A stretch of 64,000 nucleotides of DNA from Theobroma cacao (taxonomy: Eukaryota; Streptophyta; Magnoliopsida; Malvales; Malvaceae), in NCBI RefSeq assembly GCF_000208745.1, contig NC_030852.1:6614498-6678497 (forward strand), given 5' to 3'. Under the pieces are notes generated by a model, which saw nothing but the letters and a program-made list of their open reading frames with translations, was not told the DNA's origin and searched no databases. The translations under genes were made by a program, and so were the position numbers. Below, piece after piece: positions 1 to 8,619 of the stretch (position 1 is the stretch's first letter; each line of letters opens with the position of its first letter).

Positions 1-1026
1 CAAGTCCCCCACGTTGAAGCTCACGTCCCGCCTGTGTTTATCTGCCCATTTCTTGTATCTTTGGGTGGCCCGCTCAAGGCTCGCCCTAGCCAAGTCCCGC
101 TGCTCATGCCACTCTTGGGCATATCGAAAAGCTGCTGGTGTTAGCCCTGTATAGTTGCTGACTAAGGCCCCGGGGGTCATCGGCTGTTGCCCCATCACCA
201 GCTCAAACGGGCTCTTCCTAGTCTGCTCCCGCTACTGCAAGTTGTAGCTGAACTGTGCAACGTTCAACAGCTTCACCCAATCCGACTGGCTAGTGAGGAC
301 GAAGTGCCGCAAGTAGATCTCCAACAGGTGGTTTACCCGCTTCGTCTGCCCATCCGTCTGCGGGTGAAAGCTAGTAGAGAAGCGGAGCTTGGACCCCAAT
401 AGCTTGAACAGCTCGGTCCAAAACTTACCCGTGAAGCGCCCATCCCTGTTGCTCACTAGGCTCTCTGGTAAGCCCCACAGCTTGACCACATGTGCCATGA
501 ATGCCCGGGTTACCTCCTCAGCTAGGCACTCTCGTCTGACCGGCACAAAGATCCCATACTTGCTAAACCTATCAACCACAACCATTATGGCACCAAACCC
601 GTTAGTTATAGGCAGGTTAGTAATAAAATCTAAGGATACGGATTGCCACGGTCCGTCGGGCCGCTCTAAGGGCTTGAGCAGGCCTGCTGGTTGCTGTTGC
701 TCGCCCTTGTCTTGCTAGCAAACCAAGCATATCCGCACATAGGCCTCGACGTCCTCGGACAGCTTAGGCCAGTAGTAGCGCGTCGTGATAAATGCCTTAG
801 TCTGCTCGGCGCCTGGATGTCCCACCCACAAGGAATTGTGGTGCTCCTGTACGATCTCCTTGTGTAGCCCCTTGGTCATTAGCACATAGACTCAAGTTCC
901 CTTGGTCATGAGCAGGTCCCCATCCATCCAAAACCATCGCATATTTCCTTCATTGGCGCACTTGATGATGGCCTGTGTTGTGGCATCTCTTGCAAGCCCC
1001 GCCCGAATCTTGGCCAGCAACTCGTC
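1..1026 (-). pseudogene. Integrase of the left gypsy element (partial)
   Basis: The frame is that of RT. The zinc region lies at about 900-700 (CLVCQQ at about 725-705, partly destroyed by stops). The catalytic core has D1 intact at 630-628. The second Asp is Asn (codon at 450-448) and the Glu is Lys (codon at 342-340). The spacing from the second position to the third is exactly 35 residues, so these are the DDE positions, and both are lost by G-to-A changes. Another stop lies near 232. The C-terminal part continues to the window edge, so I cannot see whether a chromodomain follows. Confidence 0.88.
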
Positions 1027-2520
1027 CTACGCCTGGCTGATGGTCACTAGTTCTGCCTTGCGGCTCAGTGCATCAGCAACCCGATTTGTGGCACCCGGCT
1101 TGTACTCCACGGTAAAGTCAAATTCTGCCAAGTACACTTGCCACCTAGCTTGCTTGGGGGTCAGCTTCTTTTGGGTTTGGAAGAAGCTGTTGGCTATGTT
1201 GTCCGTCTTCACCACGAACTGTGCCCCTAGCAAGTAGTGCCGCCACACCCTCAAGTAGTGCACTACCACTGTCATCTCCTTCTCTTGAGCCATGTAGCGC
1301 CGCTCGGTGTCATTGAGCTTTCGGCTCTCATACGCCACTAGGTGGCGTTGCTGCATGAGCACCCCACCTATGGCATAGTCCGACGCATTAGTGTGCACCT
1401 CATACGGCACACTCGGGTCTTGCAGGCATAGCACAGGCTCCTCGATCATCGCCTGCTTCAGCCGTTGGAACGCCTGCTCACACTCGGGACTCCATTGCCA
1501 AGTGTGGTCCTTACGCAGCAAGTCGGTCAAGGGTGCTATGATGTCTGAGTAGCCCCGCATGAACTTACGGTAGTAGTTGGCTAGCCCCAAGAAACTCTGC
1601 AGCTCAGTCACTCTAGTAGGCTGCTCCCACTCGTTGATTACTCGGACCTTAGCTGCATCCATCGTAATCTAGCCTCCCCCAATAATGTGGTCGAGGAAGG
1701 GGATCTTCGGCTGAGCAAAGCAACACTTCTCCCACTTGACATACAGCTGGTGCTGTTTTAGGTGCTCAAATACAGCCCCCAAGTGTCCCACATGCTCCAC
1801 CATGGTCCTGCTATAGACGACAATATCATCAAGGTATACGACCACAAATTTGTCAAGGAACGATGACAATACCTTGTTCATGAGTGTGCAAAATGTCGCT
1901 GGGGCATTGGTTAAGCCGAAGGGCATGACTTGAAATTCGAAGCTGCCATAGCGCGTCACACAAGCAGTATTCTCTTGGTCCCCCTCGACAATCCTCATCT
2001 GGTAGTACCCGGACCACAGGTCAAGTTTGGAGAAGACTTGGGTCTCACCTAGCTGGTCGAACAGCTCGAAGATGTTAGGGATCGGATAGTAGTTCTGGAT
2101 GGTCAGCTTGTTGAGTGCTCGGTAGTTGATGCACAACTGCATCATCCTATCGTGCTTCAGCTGGAAGAGGACAGGTGCACCATAGGGTGCTTTGCTTGGC
2201 CGAATGAAGCCCGCCTCAATCAACTCTGTAAGCTGCCGTCGTAATTGAGCTTGCTCTAGGGGTGCCATTTAGTAAGGTGCCTTCGTGGGTGGCTGTGCCC
2301 CCGGCACAAGCTCAATCTTGTGGTCCACCTTGCGCTCAGGCGGCAAAGAGCTTGGCAGCTTGGCCGGCATGACATCTGCATACTGGTCCAGCACATCAGC
2401 TACCTCACTCGACACGGGTGCTGCCTCGCTCGGCTCGCCCTTGTTCAGGGACAACGTGGCTACAAAGGTCTCATCGCCCCTGCCCACACCATCCGTTAGC
2501 TGTATGGCGCCCAGCGTCAT
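1027..2520 (-). pseudogene. Reverse transcriptase and RNase H of the left gypsy element
   Basis: One frame carries the whole RT-RNase H but with stops at 2271-2269 and 1671-1669 and a terminal stop at 1029-1027. The segment before 2271 is the linker (LPPER...). RT proper spans about 2268-1669, with the palm motif YLDD intact at 1836-1825 and the FGLTNAP motif upstream of it. RNase H and connection span 1662-1027, including TNASD (normally TDAS-like), the E of QEKEM, a TDN motif and the DALSR ending. RT itself therefore keeps its catalytic Asp pair although the protein cannot be made as one chain. Confidence 0.9.
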
Positions 2521-3090
2521 GGTCGCAGATTGCTACCTGCGCCTCACTGACACCACACATTGATCTCGATGGGTCAAGAATCACAATGCAGCTCAAGAAT
2601 GGGACAACCATGCCATTTATTCGGTCAAGGAAATCTAAACCAATCACAAAATCATAGTCATGCAAAGGAATAACTTCGATGGTTTCCTTACCGACCCACT
2701 CATCTAGCCGCACATCCACGTTGCTTGCGGTGCCAACGGTGGGGACCTCCTTGCTATTGACAGTTATGCGTGTTGCCCTAGCCTTGGTGTCCAGCCCCAG
2801 CATCTTGGCTGTCTCGGCAGAGGCAAACAGATTGCTTGCTCCCGTATCAACTAGCGCATTCAATTTTTTTCCCGCCACCGTTATGTCCGTAAACATCAAG
2901 CCCTTGCTGCGGCTCTGTTTGTGTTGTTTCAGTGCTGCCAGCATCATGGTGCCCAATCTCAAAGAATTCCGCTGCTGTTGCCCTTCACTTTCCCCCTCTT
3001 GGATGATGGCAGACAGCTTGGCCCTCTTGGGGTAGTCTCAGACCACGTGTGGTCCGTCACACATAAAACATGTCAAGGGCCTCCTGCCCT
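2471..3090 (-). pseudogene. Zinc knuckle and aspartic protease of the left gypsy element
   Basis: The zinc knuckle begins with the Cys codon at 3070-3068 (CFMC...H). Its last Cys is replaced by Tyr (3034-3032), and a TGA stop sits two codons before it (3040-3038), so the CCHC finger is broken. The protease follows with an intact catalytic triad DTG (LVDTGASN at about 2850) and the downstream VIGLDFLDR motif (about 2640) typical of plant gypsy proteases. A frameshift separates it from the RT frame, which begins before 2520. Expected role: cleavage of the Gag-Pol polyprotein. Confidence 0.85.
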
Positions 3091-3177
3091 TATCCTCCGC
3101 AAGGCTGCCTTGGCCAGTACCCCGCGTGCTGCCTTACCAGCTGGTAGTGCCCCTCGACAGTGGCTTGGCAGTGGCAT

Positions 3178-4119
3178 TCACCTTGGCTTTTCCTTTCCCG
3201 CATCCTTCTCCGCGTCCCCCTTGCGGAACTCAACCAAGGACTCTGCTGCAGCCATCGTAGCAGTGATGTCTTGGACCCCTCGACCCTGGAGCTCCTGTCT
3301 TGCCCACGGCCTCAGCCCATCAAGGAAGCAAAACAAGGCCTCCAGCTCGCTTAGGTCGCTGATCTGCAGCATGAGTTCGGTGAACTCCCTCACGTACTCT
3401 CGAACTCCCCCTTGCTGTGTTAGGCGTCTCAATTTGCCCAGCGCCTCATCTTGCGCGTATTCGGGGTAGAATTGTGCCTTCAGCTCGTGCACAAAGTCAG
3501 CCCACATCGAGATGACAACTCCACCGTGCCTCTCGTCACACCTCTTGCGCCACCAGAAACACGCCAAGTCAGTAAGATACATTGAAGTAGTGTTGATTTT
3601 CTTACCATCATCGGCAATGTTGGTGGCTCGAAAGTATTGCTCCATCCCCCACACAAAATTGTCAAAGTCTTGGGCATTCCGCTGGCCCTTGAACTCCTTC
3701 GGTTTGGGGATGTCCACCTTGCTAGACGGCTGCACGGCCAGCAATCCTCCACCAAGGAGTGCCTTGCACACTTCGAGCTCCAGCTTTAGCTAGTTCATCT
3801 CGCGTCGCAGTTGCTCGGCCTCAGCTTTTCGCCTAGCATCACGCTGGGTTAGTGCCTCGAGGGTCTCATTGAGAGCGGCCTGCAGCTCTTCTCGTAGCTC
3901 GGCCATATGCTCCTCGCACCCATCCCTCCGAGCCTCCTCCGCCTTTCAATGGTCAGCCAGCTCCGCCACACGCTCCTCTTGGTGGGACAGCCTGGACTCC
4001 ACCGTGGCTAGGAGGTCTCTCGAGATGGACTTCCTCTTCACCCTACCCGAACGTGTCTCCCTTGTATCGGGGGTGGAAGCAACACCCTCGGTTCCCACTC
4101 CAAACCTCGTGTTTGCCAT
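3178..4119 (-). pseudogene. gag of the left gypsy element
   Basis: Gag would form the particle that packages the element RNA. The start is the ATG at 4119-4117, five bases inside the PBS, and the frame runs to the stop at 3180-3178. Two in-frame stops break it, at 3948-3946 and 3792-3790. The first ~110 codons are charged and heptad-like (Glu/Arg/Leu-rich, probable coiled coil). The Retrotrans_gag core follows (about 3720-3250), with the family pattern WW(R/K) near the middle and a YVREF-type motif. The zinc knuckle lies downstream in another frame, so a frameshift lies between about 3180 and 3090. Confidence 0.85.
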
Positions 4120-4123
4120 TGCC

Positions 4124-4135
4124 GCTCTGATACCA
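4124..4135 (-). other. Primer binding site (initiator tRNA-Met)
   Basis: On the minus strand these bases read TGGTATCAGAGC, the classical complement of the 3' end of plant initiator tRNA-Met, placed directly after the LTR and five bases before the gag ATG. This fixes element orientation and the LTR/internal border. Confidence 0.93.
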
Positions 4136-4136
4136 A

Positions 4137-4806
4137 GTATCACGGGGGTTTTCTCTTGACCAGTGTGGCCTAGCCTTTGCCTTGCTAAAAAGGAGGTTAG
4201 AAAGGCTAGCAGCCTCCTCAAGTTAGCTAGTTAGGATCGATTATGGCAAGCACAAGAGAGATGAGAGAACAAAGAGAGAGCTTTTATTGAGAGAATTTCC
4301 AATACAAGAGTCATTAGTTCCAAATGAGGGAGCTCAAGGGGTTTATATAGCTTAGGACCCCTTGGAGCCGTTACAAGGCAGTCCCCAACAGCTAAGGGCT
4401 GTTTTGGCCTCTGCTGGGCCCCTCTGATGCACCCTTGGCACTGTTGCCAATGGTAGGCAACGGCTGCCCCGCAAGCCTCGGGCTGGCCAGTGCTTCCCGC
4501 GCTTTGGCAGTTTGCCTGGGCAGTTCGCGGGCTCCTGCTGCACCCCAGTCTGCCAGCTATACTGCGCGCCAATTTCCCGTGCACCTGCGCGCCCCGTCTG
4601 CGTGCTGGCCCACGCACACTGCCTGTTCTCTGACTTGCACGCCCAGTCTGCCTATGGGTGCCGATGCCTCCGAGCCTCTTGGCGCCAAGTAGGGGTTCCA
4701 ACCCTCGTTGCTCGCCCATCTTTGAGCTGGCTTGCCCATTCCCAAGCCTCAAGCCCTTGCCATCAGGCTGTCCCGCCCTCTTCCACAAAAGGGGCGTGAC
4801 GATTAC
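4137..4806 (-). repeat. 5' LTR of the left gypsy element
   Basis: The inner end lies at the PBS (about 4137). The outer end is placed at about 4806, where the minus strand reads TGTAATCGTCACG; this boundary is uncertain by several bases because the second LTR is outside the window. The LTR is about 670 bp and strongly GC-rich between about 4370 and 4780. It holds a TATA-like box at 4350-4341. Long open frames on both strands inside it are composition artefacts. Confidence 0.75.
4341..4350 (-). promoter_or_regulatory. TATA-like box in the left gypsy LTR
   Basis: The minus strand reads CTATATAAAC about 205 bases upstream of the PBS, the expected place for the LTR promoter that starts the R region. 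Confidence 0.5.
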
Positions 4807-5197
4807 ACCTTGTTATACTTATAGGAGGAGATTCTGAGCTCGTGAGAACAATATGTGAAAGAGGAGGGCAATCCTAATTAAGTACAACGGTATGCCGTGT
4901 ATCAATTAATTTTTTTCTCGTCTTAATTAATGCTATTTGGTAGTCTTAGTCTTAGCTTTATTTTTGACCTATTATTTGCTTGCTTGTATTGTATCATTGT
5001 ATTGTATGTTCCCAATCCCCATCAATTTGATTTATTTTTTTTAATTTCACATCTCGTGAACATGAAATTCAACACTTTTTAAGTTTGAGTCTGAGAAGAG
5101 AGGAATTTATCTTAACTGTGCTGAATTTAACGAGTACAAGGCCATGGCAATGACAAACACCTGAGAAAGATCGTGTTCCTTCTCCTTTTGCTTGCAG
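4807..5197 (+). other. Flank between gypsy LTR and F-box gene; intron acceptor at its end
   Basis: AT-rich DNA with no credible coding exon. It ends in a pyrimidine tract and TTGCAG at 5192-5197, a convincing 3' splice site just before the F-box reading frame. A short ATG-led frame at about 5143 stops after six codons and does not fit as a first exon. The missing first exon and promoter were probably displaced or deleted when the gypsy element arrived, or they lie beyond it. Confidence 0.55.
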
Positions 5198-6083
5198 GGT
5201 AACGCTGAACCAGAAGAAACTGATGCCACAGTCGACCGTATCACTTCATGGCCTAAAGAAGTCATTGCACATATTCTATCTCGCTTGACCTTAGAGGAGG
5301 CAGTGCGCACCAGCGTCCTTTCCAGCAAATGGAGACTTTTGTGGACGCATTTTAGAGGCTTTCTGGACTTTGATGCATCTAATATCGCATATGTGATGTC
5401 TGATCCTCCTCTGCGAGGAGAGCCATTTCATACTGGAGAGTCATTTCATACTGAAAGGCTCAACTTTAGGACTTGGGTAAACAGAATTCTACAATCACTT
5501 CGAGCTCCAACTATAAAGGGATTAAGAATTTGTTTTGATGTTTACTCTAACTTGGATATTGATAATTGGATCAGCTTCGCTATTGATAAAGAAGCCCAAA
5601 GTCTTGAGTTGGACTTAACGTAGAGCCAGACTACCTTTTCGCAATGATGGAATCTATCATTTCCCTTCACATTTGCTATGTGCTTCAAGCTTTACCTGTC
5701 TTACATCCTTAATTTTAAGAGATGTGGATGTGAGCGATCAGGCTCTTGACTACTTTTTAACTCAATGTCCATCGCTTGAGGTTTTGAGGCTGATCAAAAT
5801 CGCTTCTCTAACAAGGTTTATAGCTTCTGAATCATTAGTAAACCTGAAATGCTTGGAGCTAAGATACTGTAATTTTCTAAAGGAGGTTGAAATTTCTGCT
5901 ATCAATCTTACGTCATTGTCTTACACTGGAATTAAAGTTGCCCCTGTTGCTTTGAAGAATCTACTCCGTCTCGTGGAGGTATTATTTGGAGGAGCCTGTT
6001 TGTCTCGTATATATCACACTTCTCAGCTCCAAATAAATCTTTCCCAGTTGGAGACACTTGGTTTCGATGTGTTTGGAACTAAT

Positions 6084-6207
6084 GTAAGTATTATACTTTT
6101 ACTTAATTTGTATGTGTCCATTTGGTTTATCTTCTGAAAATTGCTTTTACACTGTTCTGAACTTTTTCATAACGGGAATTTTTCCAACTCTATTCTAAAA
6201 TTTTCAG
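6084..6207 (+). other. Intron of the F-box gene
   Basis: GTAAGT at 6084 and TTTTCAG ending at 6207 flank sequence that is rich in T and contains stops in the coding frame. Coding phase is 0 on both sides. Confidence 0.85.
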
Positions 6208-6357
6208 TTGGCTTTGCCGTTCCTTAAGACCATTCTCAAAATGAGTAATGTGAAGCATTTGGAATTGGAGGTTCAAATTAAACATGTTTCTTGTTCTTTC
6301 CTTTCTGTCACTTCACTGCTAAAAGCAGCTCCTTTGTTACATACATTTACGCTGAAG

Positions 6358-6691
6358 GTAAGTTTTCTTGTGCCTTTGCCTTTGCCTTTGCTTTGGGTGT
6401 TTCTGAGCTTGTGTATCCCCCATCCTCTGCTCGTTGGCATTTTCTAGCTGTCTGCAGCAAGAGTTCTTTCACAATTTCATGTGTTTTGATTCTATTTGTC
6501 AATCCTTTCTTCTCCCAACTTTTCCTTTTCTCATTTTTGTCTTTCGGCCCTCAGGTTCAGTGTTCATGGTTGCTATATATGGTTTCTGCATGGCCTTCTG
6601 TCTCCAATGTTGAGGATTGTTTAGCGATGACTGCTTGTGTTCTCTTCTATTTGGGACCTATATCTATGTCTGCCTTTGTTTTATGTTGCAG
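6358..6691 (+). other. Intron of the F-box gene
   Basis: The donor GTAAGT at 6358 and acceptor TGTTGCAG ending at 6691 join exons in phase 0. The intron is T-rich, as expected for plants. Confidence 0.85.
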
Positions 6692-7552
6692 ATTATGTGC
6701 TGCGCAGATTGGTCATCCAGGGAGTTATCCAAGATCTCATTGGAAAATCCTTATCCATGCCTTAAAGTTGTGAAACTGTATGGGTTTGTTGGGGTTCCAG
6801 CCGAGGTAGAGATGATTTTCCACTTGCGTGAGAATTCTCCGCTGCTTGAGAAGTTAATAATTGATCCTTGTCAGCCATTTTTCCTTGGCAGCAAAGCAGC
6901 GTCAATGTTTCGAAAATCATGGGATTACAAATCTGCTAAGCTGCTTGCTATGGAGCTGCAAGCAAAAATACCTCAAAGAATTGAATTTATAGTTGCATAA
7001 GATAATACTAAGATATTGTCTTAAGATGCGTTGATACTGGAAATACCGGAAGTAATATGTTTTACTTGTTTCTATGTTATTTTCTTTTATATGCTACAGA
7101 TAATTGGTTTGAGGGACATCAAAATATGAGTTTTCATCTCAATATGTAAGCTTATTCTAAGGATTGTTCTTTCCCTCATCGATTCCAGTTTTTACTAGGC
7201 AATTTTTTTCGGTCATGTTTTTCAAGCTGTGGCAGGCAAAGTTATCTGCTTTGGATATTTTCCTCGCTTGGCATTCCATGATATTTTAGAAGAGTTGTAT
7301 CAACATGAATTTTGATATGAAAACTGTAGCTAAATGATCATTGTTGTGAACGCCACAAATTTACCCCACCCTATGCAGGCTGTAGCAGCAAAGGCTTTTA
7401 AATTTGAGGAATAGGATAATTATTTTCTAGTTTCCCAATAGCTAGATCATGGTAAACCAAAAATAAAGATATTTAAAAAAATTCAAATGTATGTCAGAAC
7501 AAATGATGTCTAAAAGGATTAACTAAAAGGGGACGAAGGTCTACATTACCGT

Positions 7553-7585
7553 ACATATAGATATATAGATATATATATATATATA
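7553..7585. repeat. (AT)n / ATAG microsatellite
   Basis: A run of AT and ATAG units, partly imperfect, beginning near 7553. Confidence 0.8.
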
Positions 7586-7645
7586 AGAGTAACTCTCAGA
7601 GCTACTGTAGCAACTGACCTCAATTCAAGTGTTTCTTTTTTTCAC

Positions 7646-7673
7646 CCGATCAAAACAACGTCGTTTTGATCGG
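7646..7673. repeat. Palindrome CCGATCAAAAC..GTTTTGATCGG
   Basis: Two perfect 11-base arms are separated by six bases (AACGTC). The core resembles the AAACGACGTCGTTTT motif that recurs in plant genomes. Confidence 0.8.
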
Positions 7674-8021
7674 TTTGGGGTTCTTCTTAGATTTTTATGT
7701 CTGTTTTCTTTTCGCTCTCCTCGTGTTCATCGAGTCGTTCACTCTTATAGGTTGTTTGGGGGGTTTTTTTTTTCTCTGTTTTCTTTAGCTCTCATTTGGT
7801 TCGTTGAGCCGTTCACTTCTTTGGGGTTTCTTGTTATTTTTTTCCTTTACTACTGTGGATTCAACAGTTTTCATTTTTTGGATAGATTTGGAATATGTTG
7901 AGTTCTTTGGTGGGATGTGCGCTTTGATTCTCTGCCTGTTTTGTTTTTATGGTCAAAGGTTATGGTTTTTTGTGGGTAAGTGAGATTAGCGATTTTTTCT
8001 GTGCAAGAGGACGATCAGGTT

Positions 8022-8184
8022 GAGGAATGGGGGTGTGATGGCCAAGGTTTTGGTGGGAATGAGTGGCTGCACAATGGGTGCTTTTCGTATGGGATTTTTC
8101 TAGGCAAGTGGAGGAATGGGGCTGTGACGGCTAGGGTTTTGGTGCAAATGAGTGGCTGTGGAATGGGTGGTTTTCCAATGAGAA
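8022..8184 (+). repeat. Two-copy tandem duplication, period 89 bp
   Basis: The segment from GAGGAATGGGG at 8022 is repeated from 8111 with about 85% identity by eye, including the GGTTTTGGTG and AATGAGTGGCTG blocks. No coding function is evident. Confidence 0.75.
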
Positions 8185-8619
8185 AAATTATGTCGTTTTG
8201 GCCTAACACGATTGCAAGGAATCTGTTTTGATGGGTATTCCGATGTGGGAGACCCTATTGCCTAGTTATTAGCCTTTCTTCGTATTTGTGCAAATTTTTT
8301 GGGTCTTCGCTTCCTCTGGGATCAAACTGTTCATATTCTCGGCTTAATTCACCATTTTGTACTTCTTTTTGTTGTGCAATTTACTCCTTTTTGTTTTTTA
8401 TTCTTCTCTTTGTTTGTTCATTGGTTTTTCAAGTTATGGTTTTTTTTTTTTTGTGATTGTTGTTTTGTGGCTTTGTTCTTATGGTCGTTCCTTTTTTTTT
8501 ATCTTCTGTTTGTTATCTTTTCAAATTCGCAGGTTATGGTACATGAGGGTTTTTTTTGGCTTTTGTATTTTATTGTTTTCAATATTTGTAATTATTGAAG
8601 CACTGATAAGTTGTATTCT

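Larger units (their letters stand above)
1..4806 (-). mobile_element. Ty3/gypsy chromovirus, 5' LTR to integrase, truncated by window edge
   Basis: A minus-strand LTR retrotransposon reads, from high to low coordinates: 5' LTR (about 4806-4137), PBS (4135-4124), gag, zinc knuckle, protease, reverse transcriptase, RNase H and integrase. The domain order RT-RH-INT identifies Ty3/gypsy, and the RT and integrase wording is that of plant chromoviruses (CRM/Galadriel-like). The 3' end and 3' LTR lie left of base 1. The pol frame stays the same from about 2520 to the edge and is broken mainly by single stops, while gag and protease are in two other frames. The element is dead: catalytic residues of integrase and a zinc-knuckle Cys are lost. 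Its base composition is clearly more GC-rich than the rest of the window, suggesting a different source family or age. Confidence 0.93.
5198..7000 (+). pseudogene. F-box/LRR/FBD gene lacking its start exon
   Basis: Plant F-box proteins of this class are substrate receptors of SCF ubiquitin ligases. The first visible exon starts after the acceptor at 5197, codes the F-box (about 5235-5350; DRI..WP.EVI..IL and VRTSVLS.KW motifs) and enters the LRR region. An in-frame TAG at 5621-5623 and a net +1 shift by about 5640 break it; the frame resumes as LRR-like sequence and ends at the donor 6083/6084 (GTAAGT). Exon 6208-6357 is bounded by TTTTCAG and GTAAGT. Exon 6692-7000 follows TTGCAG, carries the FBD-type C terminus (LENPYPCLK.VKLYGF; LRENSPLLEKL) and ends in TAA. 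All introns are phase 0. There is no in-frame ATG before the F-box. The intact splice sites suggest recent decay; the shift could be an assembly error. Confidence 0.85.
7001..8619. other. T-rich non-coding region after the F-box gene
   Basis: Contains the 3' flank of the F-box gene, an AT microsatellite at 7553-7585, a perfect palindrome at 7646-7673, an 89-bp-period duplication at 8022-8184, and long T-rich runs from about 7700 on. The open frames here code mostly Phe/Leu/Cys and are composition artefacts. The last ~70 bases are the start of a ~220 bp repeat unit that resumes at 11304 after the solo LTR. Confidence 0.6.

Noticed and set aside
4231..4788. Open frames of 85-185 codons on both strands in the left gypsy LTR
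   Set aside because: They lie inside a GC-rich LTR, overlap in several frames, resemble no family and are explained by composition.
5192..5197. TTG as start codon of the F-box frame
   Set aside because: Plant nuclear genes do not normally start at TTG, and the bases TTGCAG form an intron acceptor instead.
7629..8598. Hydrophobic frames that look like membrane proteins
   Set aside because: The T-rich DNA encodes runs of Phe/Leu in every frame; no start context, splice sites or family resemblance.
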